From NCBI GenBank assembly GCA_018400515.1, contig JAGYMR010000054.1:1-13446 (forward strand): a stretch of DNA of 13,446 nt. The letters run 5' to 3'. Position 1 is the stretch's first letter. Each line of letters starts with the position of its first letter. The notes below the pieces were generated by a model. The model had not been told where the DNA came from and searched no databases. It was given only the letters and a program-made list of their open reading frames with translations. Source of the DNA: Tangfeifania sp. Lineage in GTDB: Bacteria; Bacteroidota; Bacteroidia; Bacteroidales; Prolixibacteraceae. Positions 6,148 to 13,446 of the stretch are shown here, in pieces. The position numbers were made by a program, and so were the translations under genes.

Positions 6148-6942
6148 TTAACTGTCTGTCCGTTCAAATGAATCGGTTGCCCAATCCAGCCTGAAATGCA
6201 TTTCTCCGGGATAACCCTCCCGTGGAATATCAATACTGAATGTTTTGTAGGCAAACCTGCTAAGTCCGAGCCAGCTGTCTTCATACAAAACAAAATCGAT
6301 CTCCAGGTCATTGTACTGCGTCCCTAAAACCGTTTGCCACGGGGGTTCAAATTGAAAGGTATTTTCAAAGCCATCCGCTTTATTGACAGTCAGCACAGAA
6401 ATATAGTCGGCCGGCAGATACAGCCAACTCTCCAGGCGCAACACCTGCACTTTATATTCAGCTGCCTCAGGGACATTTTCATAATCAATCCGGATGGTGA
6501 ATCCCTCCCCGGAATTTTCGGCCTGCGGCTCCGGAGCTGAAAAGTCAAGATTGAAAGATCCTGAATTTTCAGTTACCTCAAAATAAGGAGAAGATGTTTC
6601 GGCCGCCACGTCGAAGGAAACGTGCTGTCGTGTGGTATCCACCGGCATAATGGCGTAACTGCCTGGCAACAACCCATCAAACCGGTACTGACCGTTAGCA
6701 TCGGTAAAAACCGAATCCAGGGTAACCTCATCCCGCATGATATCCGAAACAGACTTATCCTGTGCATCCAAAAGCAAAACCTGAATACCCTCCAGCGGGG
6801 TGGTGATCGAAGGGGTATTCACATTGTGTGAAGTAATGGTTCCCACCACTGTCGACGGACCGGTTTCCTCTTTTTGACAGGAAGAAAGCAGCGCTCCTCC
6901 AATAATAATTCCAAATAAAAAAATCTGACCTAATCGTACCAT
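6148..6942 (-). CDS. Lipoprotein with carboxypeptidase-regulatory-like domain, paralogue of its upstream neighbour
   Basis: The start is taken at 6942 (264 residues) because it gives a clean lipoprotein signal peptide: MVRLGQIFLF..., lipobox Leu-Ser-Ser-Cys22. The upstream ATG at 6996 would put 18 polar residues before it. Cys22 is followed by Gln-Lys-Glu-Glu, fitting the Bacteroidota export signal for surface lipoproteins. The region TLDSVFTDANGQYRFDGLLPGSYAIMPVDT is typical of a prealbumin-like/carboxypeptidase-regulatory beta-sandwich. A second beta-rich half with YENVPEAAEYKVQV follows. The same order of motifs (SIFTDGLGRFSFSGLPNGHY, PVDT, ENSGE, NVPEAGEY) is found in the neighbouring gene at 7085-7894, so the two are diverged duplicates. 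The gap between them is 142 bases. No enzymatic motif is visible; a binding or structural surface role is an inference. Confidence 0.75.
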   Translation of the reverse strand: MVRLGQIFLFGIIIGGALLSSCQKEETGPSTVVGTITSHNVNTPSITTPLEGIQVLLLDAQDKSVSDIMRDEVTLDSVFTDANGQYRFDGLLPGSYAIMPVDTTRQHVSFDVAAETSSPYFEVTENSGSFNLDFSAPEPQAENSGEGFTIRIDYENVPEAAEYKVQVLRLESWLYLPADYISVLTVNKADGFENTFQFEPPWQTVLGTQYNDLEIDFVLYEDSWLGLSRFAYKTFSIDIPREGYPGEMHFRLDWATDSFERTDS

Positions 6943-7084
6943 TTCAAAATGTTTTATTTTTCCGTTTGAATCGTTAATGCTTAATAATTTCTTCATTGAT
7001 TTTCGTAGAGCTTTTTTAAAAAAAGGTTTTTTTGAATCAAATATTTCACATCGCTTTTATTTTCCTCAGAATCGAGAGATACCC

Positions 7085-7894
7085 TTAATTTTCCAATCCT
7101 AATGCGGTACCCGTCTCCCAATCCAACTCCAAAACATATTCGCTTTCGTAGTTATCCAGGGGAACCGAAACCGAAACAACCTCTTCCTGTATTTCGGTAT
7201 AGCCTTTAAAAATCCCCAGCAACCAAACGGGATTCTGGGCCCGGAATAGTATCTTCAGGTTGTTGGTTTGCTTTTCATACCAATTTTCATACGGAGCCGG
7301 AAGTTGAAACGTACTGGTGGTTAATTCACCGGCTGTGTATGTATCACAATTACTGTAAGCTTTGCCAAATAAAAAGCGGATCTCTTCCCGTTGGGCATAG
7401 ACAAAGTATTCCCCGGCTTCAGGAACATTTACATGCTGCACTTTCACGGTATAAGCAACCTCCCCGGAATTCTCAGGAACCGGCATATAGGCAATGTAAT
7501 TCAACTGAATTCGTTTTTGGGCGTCACTTACCACGGCTTCATGGGAAGAAGTACCCTCCGCCAGATCAAAGGCATATGCTTGGGCCGTATCCACCGGTAA
7601 TAAGGCATAATGGCCATTAGGCAAGCCGGAAAAAGAAAACCTCCCCAAGCCATCTGTAAAAATGGAATCGATGACCATCGAAGTTTCAACCTTCAATCCC
7701 TGCGATGCATCGGCAAGGAATATCAGTATGCCTTCTGCAGGCATGGCGGTACTGGAAAAATTGTCCCCGGTTATTTGTACCTTCCCTTCAATTGTGCCCG
7801 ACAACGGAAGGTCATTTTGAGTACAGCCGGTAAAAACAAAAACGACCAGGAATGCAATCAGTGATACTGATGGAGGAATTCTCTTTGGTTTCAT
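7085..7894 (-). CDS. Lipoprotein with carboxypeptidase-regulatory-like domain, first gene of a paralogous pair
   Basis: The 269-residue protein has a signal peptide with lipobox Phe-Thr-Gly-Cys24. Residues about 35-130 form a likely prealbumin-like domain (GTIEGKVQI at its start, DSIFTDGLGRFSFSGLPNGH, then YALLPVDTAQAY). Residues about 150-265 form a second beta-rich region beginning PENSGEVAYTVKVQHVNVPE and ending in a Leu-Asp-Trp-Glu strand; the paralogue ends in a similar Leu-Asp-Trp. The mature N-terminus (CTQNDLP) lacks the Lys-acidic-acidic export signal of the paralogue, so the two may face different sides of the outer membrane. It is the promoter-proximal gene downstream of the TPR-AraC regulator and is preceded by the phased 12-mer repeats at 8018-8090. 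Function unknown. Confidence 0.75.
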   Translation of the reverse strand: MKPKRIPPSVSLIAFLVVFVFTGCTQNDLPLSGTIEGKVQITGDNFSSTAMPAEGILIFLADASQGLKVETSMVIDSIFTDGLGRFSFSGLPNGHYALLPVDTAQAYAFDLAEGTSSHEAVVSDAQKRIQLNYIAYMPVPENSGEVAYTVKVQHVNVPEAGEYFVYAQREEIRFLFGKAYSNCDTYTAGELTTSTFQLPAPYENWYEKQTNNLKILFRAQNPVWLLGIFKGYTEIQEEVVSVSVPLDNYESEYVLELDWETGTALGLEN

Positions 7895-8220
7895 GTCTTT
7901 TTTTATTTATCTACCTTTCTTTGCCTCCGGTGCTGTCAAACGGCCGGGAAGCAACAACCTCAAAAAGTGTCCAAAATCCCAGAAATTGTTACAAGGGCAA
8001 ATTTCCGGTTTTTGGGATTCAGCTGACAGAAAAGGGTGTTCAGTTAACAGAGAACATTGTCCGGCTGGCAGAATTTTGTTCAGCTAACAGGATATTCAAA
8101 AACGAATCATTGATTTTTCCCGGGGGATTCCGCAACTCAACGAAAAAAAACGGCAGACCAGTTTATGCAAAGAAATTAAGCTGCGTGTTCATTCTCTTTT
8201 GTCGGGCAAATGAAGGGGGT
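7895..8220. other. 326-bp intergenic region between regulator and lipoprotein pair
   Basis: This gap separates the stop of the TPR-AraC gene from the start of the first lipoprotein gene on the same strand. Its centre holds the phased 12-mers listed separately. TTTGACAG (minus strand, around 7936-7943) and TAGATAAAT (around 7908-7916) could be promoter elements, but their spacing fits neither the Bacteroidota nor the sigma-70 consensus well. A plus-strand open frame across the gap (from 7852) has no family likeness. No RNA gene or clear GC-rich terminator is seen. Confidence 0.6.
8018..8090. promoter_or_regulatory. Four phased 12-mer direct repeats, candidate AraC-type operator
   Basis: On the plus strand the copies are TTCAGCTGACAG (8018-8029), TTCAGTTAACAG (8039-8050), the degenerate TCCGGCTGGCAG (8060-8071) and TTCAGCTAACAG (8079-8090). 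Start-to-start distances are 21, 21 and 19 bases, about two helical turns, so all copies face the same side of the DNA. AraC-family proteins typically bind direct half-sites at such spacing. The array lies 124-196 bases upstream of the lipoprotein gene starting at 7894 and just beyond the AraC-type gene ending at 8221, so it is a plausible target of that regulator. Confidence 0.55.
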
Positions 8221-9948
8221 TCAGATTCCCACTCCCCCTGAAGTGTAATGCCCCCCGGATTCTTCCCGGGCCATTTTCCTGAACTGGCCGGGGGTGAGGC
8301 CGGTCATTCTTTTAAAGGCAGCGGTAAAACTGGTACGGGACTTAAAACCAACTTTGTACATAATCTGCTCCAGCGAATATTGCCGGAACCTGTCCTCCTG
8401 CATCAAACGTTTGGCGTGATTAATCCGGAAACCGTTGATGTATTGGTAAAAATTGGTTCCACTTCCCTGGTTGATGGCCCTTGAAACATATTTTTCATTG
8501 GTGTTCAGTTTTTCAGCCAGAAGGGCAATGCTCAGTTCAAATTGGGTATACAGCGCTTCCTCCTCCAGCAGTTGGCTGATCTTTTCAAAAAGGAGGTCCA
8601 GGGAATCTTTTTCAGCCGGATTCACAACAGGGGCCTTTTCCTGCTCCTGCAATCCAAAACCTGCCCGGTTGGAGGCAACATTCAAATGGTAAAGGTCTTT
8701 CAGCTTTTTCATCCGGAACCGGAAAAAAAAGAGGATTCCTCCGGAAACAAAACCAACGAGCAGAATGCCCAGGATCAGGATAAAATTCCGGGATTCCTGT
8801 TTTTCGATGCGTAACTGCTGGATTTTTATCAGTTGCTCCTTGTTCCTGAGGTCATGCATAAAGGACAGCTCTTCAAAAGTCTCCATTCTTGCCCGCGTTT
8901 GGTGGATATTGATGGCTTTGGTAAAACGGGCGAGGGTCCTTTCCATTTTCTCCGTTTCCCCGGTTCGGGCATACAGTTTCAGTAATTCGGTATAGTAGGT
9001 ATCCTCCATGGAGTGGATGCCGTTCTTCCTTATAAGCTCCAGCCCGTCAAGCAATGCTTTCTCGGCCTGTCCGGCATTAATATTCCCCGATTTTATCGTT
9101 GCCAGCCAGATCCGCAGGACATTCTCCGAGTTGAAGATCTCATGCCGTTCGGCTACGGTGAGCGCCTTTCGAAACCATCTACTTACACGGGGCGTATCCT
9201 TTTCCAGCTGATAAATTTTTCCCATGTTGAAATAGACTTCAATAAGGCCCCCGGGACTGCCGGCAGCGGAAAAGCAACTTTCCGCTTTTGTCCGCCATTT
9301 GCTGACCGGTTCAGGGACAAAGGTATCCCGGACGTGGTATTCATAAAGCATGAGGTTCTGATAAATTAACCCCAGGGACAAGGTGTCGGGGTGTTCCTCA
9401 AAATAGGTCCTTGCCGCATGGAGATACCGGCCCGCCTTTTCATAGTCCTGCTCCCAGAGATACACCAAACCGATATTGATGTTCGACTGGGCAATGCCGC
9501 GCTGGTTTTCCAGCTGCTTTTCGATTTCGAGCGACCGGAGGTAATAATCCAGCGCCTTGTCATATTCGGTCAACACATCGTAATTGACACCGATATTGTT
9601 ACACAATTTGGATTTAAACGAGGGATGCCTCCCGGCAAAACCGGAATGAAGGGCCCTTAAATAGGACTGGTTGGATGCTTTAAAATACCCCTTGTAATAG
9701 TAGACCATTCCCTTCAGGTAATAAGTATAGCTGATCAGGGAATCGTTGCCCGTTTGCAAAGCAAATTCATTGGCTTTTCCGGCATGATGCAATGTCAGGG
9801 AATCAGCGGCCGGCAATTTCTCCCGGACACGGTTGATATATACACGGGCAGAATCTTCCTGTACCGGCGCTGAAAAAACCTTCCCGGCAGTAAGAAGAAA
9901 AATAATCACCGGCCATTTTAAAAGGCAAATAAAAAAATTTAACACCAT
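8221..9948 (-). CDS. Membrane-spanning TPR/AraC-family transcriptional regulator
   Basis: The 575-residue protein has a cleavable-looking signal peptide (residues 1-27, Phe-Ser-Ala before Pro28). An extracytoplasmic helical part with TPR-like repeats follows; the clearest are residues about 105-190 (NNIGVNYDVLTEYDKALDYY, then SNINIGLVYLWEQDYEKAGR). There is a coiled-coil-like stretch (LRNKEQLIKIQQLRIEKQES), one membrane span at about 388-409, and a cytosolic C-terminal AraC-type double helix-turn-helix at about 470-563 (LAEKLNTNEKYVSRAIN, and GFKSRTSFTAAFKRMTGLTP). This architecture is common in Bacteroidota and suits sensing in the periplasm with direct output on DNA. The two lipoprotein genes downstream on the same strand are its likely targets. 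It is divergent from the PBP1A gene with a 230-bp gap. The ligand is unknown. Confidence 0.88.
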   Translation of the reverse strand: MVLNFFICLLKWPVIIFLLTAGKVFSAPVQEDSARVYINRVREKLPAADSLTLHHAGKANEFALQTGNDSLISYTYYLKGMVYYYKGYFKASNQSYLRALHSGFAGRHPSFKSKLCNNIGVNYDVLTEYDKALDYYLRSLEIEKQLENQRGIAQSNINIGLVYLWEQDYEKAGRYLHAARTYFEEHPDTLSLGLIYQNLMLYEYHVRDTFVPEPVSKWRTKAESCFSAAGSPGGLIEVYFNMGKIYQLEKDTPRVSRWFRKALTVAERHEIFNSENVLRIWLATIKSGNINAGQAEKALLDGLELIRKNGIHSMEDTYYTELLKLYARTGETEKMERTLARFTKAINIHQTRARMETFEELSFMHDLRNKEQLIKIQQLRIEKQESRNFILILGILLVGFVSGGILFFFRFRMKKLKDLYHLNVASNRAGFGLQEQEKAPVVNPAEKDSLDLLFEKISQLLEEEALYTQFELSIALLAEKLNTNEKYVSRAINQGSGTNFYQYINGFRINHAKRLMQEDRFRQYSLEQIMYKVGFKSRTSFTAAFKRMTGLTPGQFRKMAREESGGHYTSGGVGI

Positions 9949-9985
9949 AGGTTATCTGAATAAACCATTATTTGCCCCATCCGCA

Positions 9986-10000
9986 TTTCGGCGGCCGAAA
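9986..10000. repeat. Short perfect inverted repeat upstream of the TPR-AraC gene
   Basis: TTTCGGC and GCCGAAA flank a single G, 38 bases upstream of the regulator start. It could be an operator in the divergent region shared with the PBP1A gene, or chance. I see no clear -7/-33 promoter pair in the rest of 9949-10178. Confidence 0.35.
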
Positions 10001-10178
10001 AGAGGTATTCATCCGGAATAAAACAGCGTCGCAAAAAATCGGATAGGGTTCCAAATCATCCTGCCTGTAAAAATAGCAACAAACCCCAAAAATTTCAAAT
10101 CCTGTCAGCCCCTTTGCCCTTCAAAATTTTCCGAAAAGATTTTTTATCAGGGAATAACAGCGCAAAAAGAACCTTAAA

Positions 10179-12599
10179 ATGATTAATTTTGCAAAAAAGA
10201 ATTTCATGGCATCCCGGAATTCAAAAAACCGAAATACCCCAAAAAGAAAACCTGCAGCCCGGAAGAAAAAAACCGCGCGTAGCCCCCGGCGAAGAGTTTT
10301 TATATTTCTGCTGAAGGCATTTCTTGCCGGAGTGGTGCTTTTTTCCCTTTTTTTTATGGCGGTTTACCTTGGTTTTACCGGCCATGTGCCTTCTACCCAG
10401 CAGCTCCATAAAATAGTAAATCCCCAGGCTTCTGAAGTGTTTTCGGCAGACGGGAAGTTGCTGGGGCGCTACTATATTGAAAACCGGAGCAATGTGGATT
10501 TTGACGAAATTTCACCGAATGTGATCAATGCCCTGATAGCAACCGAAGACGCCCGGTTTTACGAACACCGCGGAATCGATGAGATGGCCCTTTTAAGGGT
10601 CCTGGTAAAGACCATTATCCTGGGCGATGAGAGCGCAGGCGGAGGGAGTACCCTCAGCCAGCAAATTGCCAAGAACCTCTTCCCCCGGAACGATTTTGGG
10701 ATTATTTCACTTCCTGTCAATAAATTGCGGGAATCCATCATCGCCTATCGCCTGGAGCGTATTTACACCAAAGAGGAGATCCTGACCCTTTACCTCAATA
10801 CCGTTCCCTTTGGCGAGAACATTTTCGGGATTGAAGTAGCAGCCGAACGGTTTTTCAGTAAAAAACCGGACGAACTCACGGTGAACGAAGCAGCTGTGCT
10901 GGTGGGAATGCTGAAAGGAAATACCCTCTACAACCCCCGGTTGCATCCGGAGAGATCAAAAAGCCGGCGAAACGTGGTCATCCAGCAAATGGTGAAAAAT
11001 GATTTCTTACCCGAAGAGGAGGGACGGAAATTCATGGAAAAGCCCCTGGAAATCCATTACCAGAAAATTTCTTACAATGAGGGACCGGCTCCCTACTTCC
11101 TGGAAATGCTGAAACCCGAACTGCTGGATTGGTGTTCAGACCATTTTAAAGAAAACGGGGAACCCTACAATCTGTATACCGACGGATTAAAGATCCGTAC
11201 CACCATCAATTATAACTTTCAGTATTTTGCCCGGCAGTCGGTAAAAGAATATATGAAAAACCTGCAACAGGTTTTTGACCGTCACTGGAAAAATGCCGTT
11301 CCCTGGAGAAGCGACCCGGAAATATTGCAGCGGGCCGTCGAACGAACCGACCGCTACCAAAAAATGGAACGCTCGGGCTATTCTGAAGCACAAATCGATA
11401 AAGCTTTCCAACAAAAAATCACCGCCTCCCTGTTTACATGGGAGGGCCTCAAAGAGGTGGAAACCACTCCGCTTGATTCGGTCAAACACTACCTCCGGTT
11501 GCTGAATGCCGGTTTTTTAGCTTTGGAACCGGCCACCGGTGCATTAAAAGCCTGGGTGGGAGGCATCGATTTTCGCTTTTTTAAGTACGACCACGTGCTT
11601 TCACAACGGCAAACCGGTTCCACGTTCAAACCCATTGTTTATCTTTCCGCCCTTGAAAACGGATTAAGCCCGTTTGAGTACTTCCCGGCAAAACAGCGGG
11701 TTTACGAGGACTACCAGGACTGGTCGCCCTCCAATGCCGGCGGTGATCACGAAGGATTTTACACCATGGAAGGAGCCCTTTCCCGCTCGGTCAATACGGT
11801 TACCGTGGATGTGTGCATGAAAACAGGACTGGAGAATGTCATCACAACCGCCCGGAAACTGGGGCTGAAAGCCGATCTCCCGGAGGTTCCCTCGCTGGCC
11901 CTGGGCGTGGCATCGATAAGCCTGAAAAACCTTCTTTCCGCTTACACCACCCTGCTCAATGAAGGCACGCGGACACCCCCCTGGTACCTCCGGTCCATTA
12001 CCACCAGCGAAAATGAGGTCCTCGATGAATTTGCACCTCCGGAATCAAAACCAACCACCCTTAAACCCGTAAACTGCCGGATCGTCCGACACATGATGGA
12101 AACAGCCGTAAACGAAGGCACCGGAACAAAAATCCGTTCGGTATACCACATTCCCGGCGACTTTGCAGGAAAAACCGGTACTACCCAGAACCAGTCCGAC
12201 GGATGGTTCGTGGGCCTGACCCCCCGGCTGGTGACCGGTTGCTGGGTGGGAGCCGAAGACCCCGGCATTCATTTCCGGACCATTACTTACGGACAGGGTT
12301 CCTACATGGCATTGCCCATCGTGGGAAAATTTTTCCATAAATTGTATCATGACCCCCGCTATTCGGATTTTAAAAACGCACGTTTCCCCCGTTTAAGCCG
12401 GGAATTGCTCGCCGACCTGGACATTCCGCCTTACAAAGAAATGTTCAAAATGGAACGAAAAGAGCACCTGCTCGACCAGCTTTTTGCGGGGAAAAGCAAA
12501 GAGGAGAAATTGCGGGAGAGGCAACAACCCGGAGAGGAAAAAGAAAAAAAAGGGTTATGGCAGTCCATAAAAAACCTTTTCAAAAAGGATAAGAAATAG
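10179..12599 (+). CDS. Bifunctional class A penicillin-binding protein, PBP1A type
   Basis: The 806-residue enzyme polymerises and cross-links peptidoglycan. It has a strongly basic cytosolic N-terminus (residues 1-39), one membrane span (about 40-66), and a GT51 transglycosylase domain (about 85-260) with TEDARFYEHRGID, catalytic Glu123 and GGGSTLSQQIAKNL. A penicillin-binding transpeptidase domain (about 460-730) follows, with nucleophile Ser481 in GSTFKP, Ser-Val-Asn at 537-539 and the Lys-Thr-Gly at 665-667 in GKTGTTQNQSDGWFVG. All catalytic motifs are intact. The C-terminus is a highly charged tail (KEEKLRERQQPGEEKEKKGL and on to KKDKK) that looks disordered or basic-amphipathic. An ATG at 10206 (MASRNSKN) is an equally plausible start; 10179 is the longest frame and is kept with reservation. 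It ends 4 bases before the end of the convergent gene. Confidence 0.93.
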   Translation: MINFAKKNFMASRNSKNRNTPKRKPAARKKKTARSPRRRVFIFLLKAFLAGVVLFSLFFMAVYLGFTGHVPSTQQLHKIVNPQASEVFSADGKLLGRYYIENRSNVDFDEISPNVINALIATEDARFYEHRGIDEMALLRVLVKTIILGDESAGGGSTLSQQIAKNLFPRNDFGIISLPVNKLRESIIAYRLERIYTKEEILTLYLNTVPFGENIFGIEVAAERFFSKKPDELTVNEAAVLVGMLKGNTLYNPRLHPERSKSRRNVVIQQMVKNDFLPEEEGRKFMEKPLEIHYQKISYNEGPAPYFLEMLKPELLDWCSDHFKENGEPYNLYTDGLKIRTTINYNFQYFARQSVKEYMKNLQQVFDRHWKNAVPWRSDPEILQRAVERTDRYQKMERSGYSEAQIDKAFQQKITASLFTWEGLKEVETTPLDSVKHYLRLLNAGFLALEPATGALKAWVGGIDFRFFKYDHVLSQRQTGSTFKPIVYLSALENGLSPFEYFPAKQRVYEDYQDWSPSNAGGDHEGFYTMEGALSRSVNTVTVDVCMKTGLENVITTARKLGLKADLPEVPSLALGVASISLKNLLSAYTTLLNEGTRTPPWYLRSITTSENEVLDEFAPPESKPTTLKPVNCRIVRHMMETAVNEGTGTKIRSVYHIPGDFAGKTGTTQNQSDGWFVGLTPRLVTGCWVGAEDPGIHFRTITYGQGSYMALPIVGKFFHKLYHDPRYSDFKNARFPRLSRELLADLDIPPYKEMFKMERKEHLLDQLFAGKSKEEKLRERQQPGEEKEKKGLWQSIKNLFKKDKK

Positions 12600-12603
12600 C
12601 TCC

Positions 12604-13446
12604 CTACTCTGCTGCAAGGGCCCAGTCGGAGGGGTAAGGTGCCCTGAAGACATGGTTTCCTGCTGATTTTTTCCCAAGATCGAGTTCCGCATATTCCTTT
12701 CGTGTATCCACCGCAACGACCTTTTTTCTTCCCCCGGTAAGCCGGTAATGGATCATGTCCGTCGCCTCCTTGTAAAAAACAAAACGCTTATCCCCCGAAC
12801 GAAGGCAAATTCCATCGGTTAATTCATTGTCAATAACCATCTCTTTTCCGAACCGGTGGTGATCATTCCAAAAGACCGAAAAACATTTCAATTGCTCCTT
12901 GTTGGGGTAAATCCCGTTCCCATCAAGGTATCCCCAGATGGCTCCGACTCCCCCCGCCAGGGTATGGTGCCACATTCCCCGCCGGGTTTCTTCTTCATTA
13001 TAATCCTTTTCAGGCCAGGGGCTGGGAGGATCCCGCCTTATCCTGTAACGGTCGCCCGACAAGGAAGGTTTCTCAGGACGGGCATTGATCATATCCACCA
13101 AATTGATGGTTCCCGTGAGGTTTTTCTCTTCGTACCAGGGTTTATGACTCTCATAATCGGAAAAATCCATCCCTTCATAAATCTGCTCCGGAGATTCATA
13201 CGCAGGGCTGCGGGCTCCCAGCAGGTGATTCCACCCCTCTTTTGACCACATGTAGGTGTGCCATTTCTTCAGGTCTTCTTTGGTTACCCACTCAAATAAA
13301 TCAAACCCATACCCCATGTACCACCCCTTCAGAGGCCCCAGCTTTTCGGCAATCGTATCCATTACACGTTGTTCCTGCCGGCCCATAATTCCATCTTTCG
13401 TGCTCTTTGAAGTCCATTCCCGCTGGTGGTCGCCCCAAACCCAAAG
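12604..13446 (-). CDS. Glycoside-hydrolase-like protein with C-terminal beta-sandwich (5' end outside window)
   Basis: The frame is open to the right edge, so only the C-terminal 280 residues are present. The translation begins LWVWGDHQREW; the ATG at 13386 lies inside the frame and is not a credible start. Landmarks: GPLKGWYMGYGFDLFEWVT, WSKEGWNHLLGARSPA, a GMWHHTLAGGVGAIWGYLDG segment typical of TIM-barrel glycosidases near the end of the barrel, and a final domain (DGICLRSGDKRFVFYKEATD, VDTRKEYAELDLG, FRAPYPSDWALA) resembling the 'putative collagen-binding' beta-sandwich often attached to DUF4038-type or related glycosidases. The acidic residues in GYGFDLFEW could be catalytic. Substrate cannot be assigned. 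The signal peptide, if any, lies outside the window. Confidence 0.6.
   Translation of the reverse strand, partial: LWVWGDHQREWTSKSTKDGIMGRQEQRVMDTIAEKLGPLKGWYMGYGFDLFEWVTKEDLKKWHTYMWSKEGWNHLLGARSPAYESPEQIYEGMDFSDYESHKPWYEEKNLTGTINLVDMINARPEKPSLSGDRYRIRRDPPSPWPEKDYNEEETRRGMWHHTLAGGVGAIWGYLDGNGIYPNKEQLKCFSVFWNDHHRFGKEMVIDNELTDGICLRSGDKRFVFYKEATDMIHYRLTGGRKKVVAVDTRKEYAELDLGKKSAGNHVFRAPYPSDWALAAE

Noticed and set aside
7010..7034. A/T-rich palindromic stretch (T-run, A-run, GG, T-run) between the lipoprotein genes as a terminator
   Set aside because: There is no GC-rich stem. Homopolymer runs in an A/T-rich gap give such patterns by chance.
7852..8241. Plus-strand frame with a heptad-like QLTEKGV/QLTENIV pattern
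   Set aside because: The pattern comes from the 21-bp-phased DNA repeats. The frame overlaps two genes on the other strand and has no family likeness.
10184..10191. TAATTTTG as a promoter -7 box that would force the PBP1A start to 10206
   Set aside because: The match is exact, but no -33 element is present at the right distance. It is kept only as a reason to doubt the 10179 start.
12570..12599. CCTTTT-CA-AAAAGG near the PBP1A stop as a terminator
   Set aside because: The stem is weak and A/T-rich, no T-run follows, and it lies in the coding sequence of the lysine-rich tail.

Overview
The window looks like chromosomal DNA from a member of the Bacteroidota, probably a free-living or gut-type Bacteroidales/Marinilabiliales relative. 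This is inferred, not proven. The evidence is the many lipoproteins with short signal peptides and Cys-Gln-Lys-Glu-Glu mature N-termini (the Bacteroidota surface-export type), a periplasmic-TPR/transmembrane/AraC regulator, the absence of strong Shine-Dalgarno sites, and traces of mannan-degrading glycosidases. No tRNA, rRNA, CRISPR array, insertion sequence or phage gene is visible.

Region 1 (1-4213, + strand). Two 72-bp direct repeats, each with a perfect hairpin, precede a lipoprotein operon. The first gene is the most remarkable in the window. It is a 696-residue lipoprotein that joins a LivJ/LivK-type ligand-binding domain to a complete legumain-like (C13) cysteine peptidase domain, with the catalytic Asn/His/Cys and the residues of the Asn-specific S1 pocket all recognisable. 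Its stop overlaps the start of a BMP/PnrA-type lipoprotein by 4 bases. No ABC permease or ATPase follows, so the two binding proteins look like sensors or regulators of proteolysis, not transporter parts. After a dispersed-looking 23-nt palindrome comes a lipoprotein form of alpha-acetolactate decarboxylase.

Region 2 (4281-6134). A guanine deaminase and an MBL-fold hydrolase (both +) flank a minus-strand graveyard. In it, fragments of a GH92 alpha-mannosidase and a GH125 alpha-1,6-mannosidase lie head to tail, each with a large internal deletion, yet all in one reading frame apart from the natural stop between them.

Region 3 (6148-9948, - strand). A TPR-AraC transmembrane regulator lies upstream of two paralogous lipoproteins that share a carboxypeptidase-regulatory-like fold. 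Between regulator and lipoproteins is a 326-bp gap holding four copies of a 12-mer spaced 19-21 bp apart. The spacing suits an AraC-type operator, so regulator and lipoproteins probably form one sensory/envelope module.

Region 4 (10179-13446). A full-length class A penicillin-binding protein (PBP1A type, +) runs to within 4 bases of the end of a convergent, 5'-truncated glycoside-hydrolase-like gene that leaves the window on the right.

The candidate undescribed system is the ligand-binding/legumain fusion plus its overlapping BMP partner. The AraC-type operator and the mannosidase scar are the other two items most worth checking.
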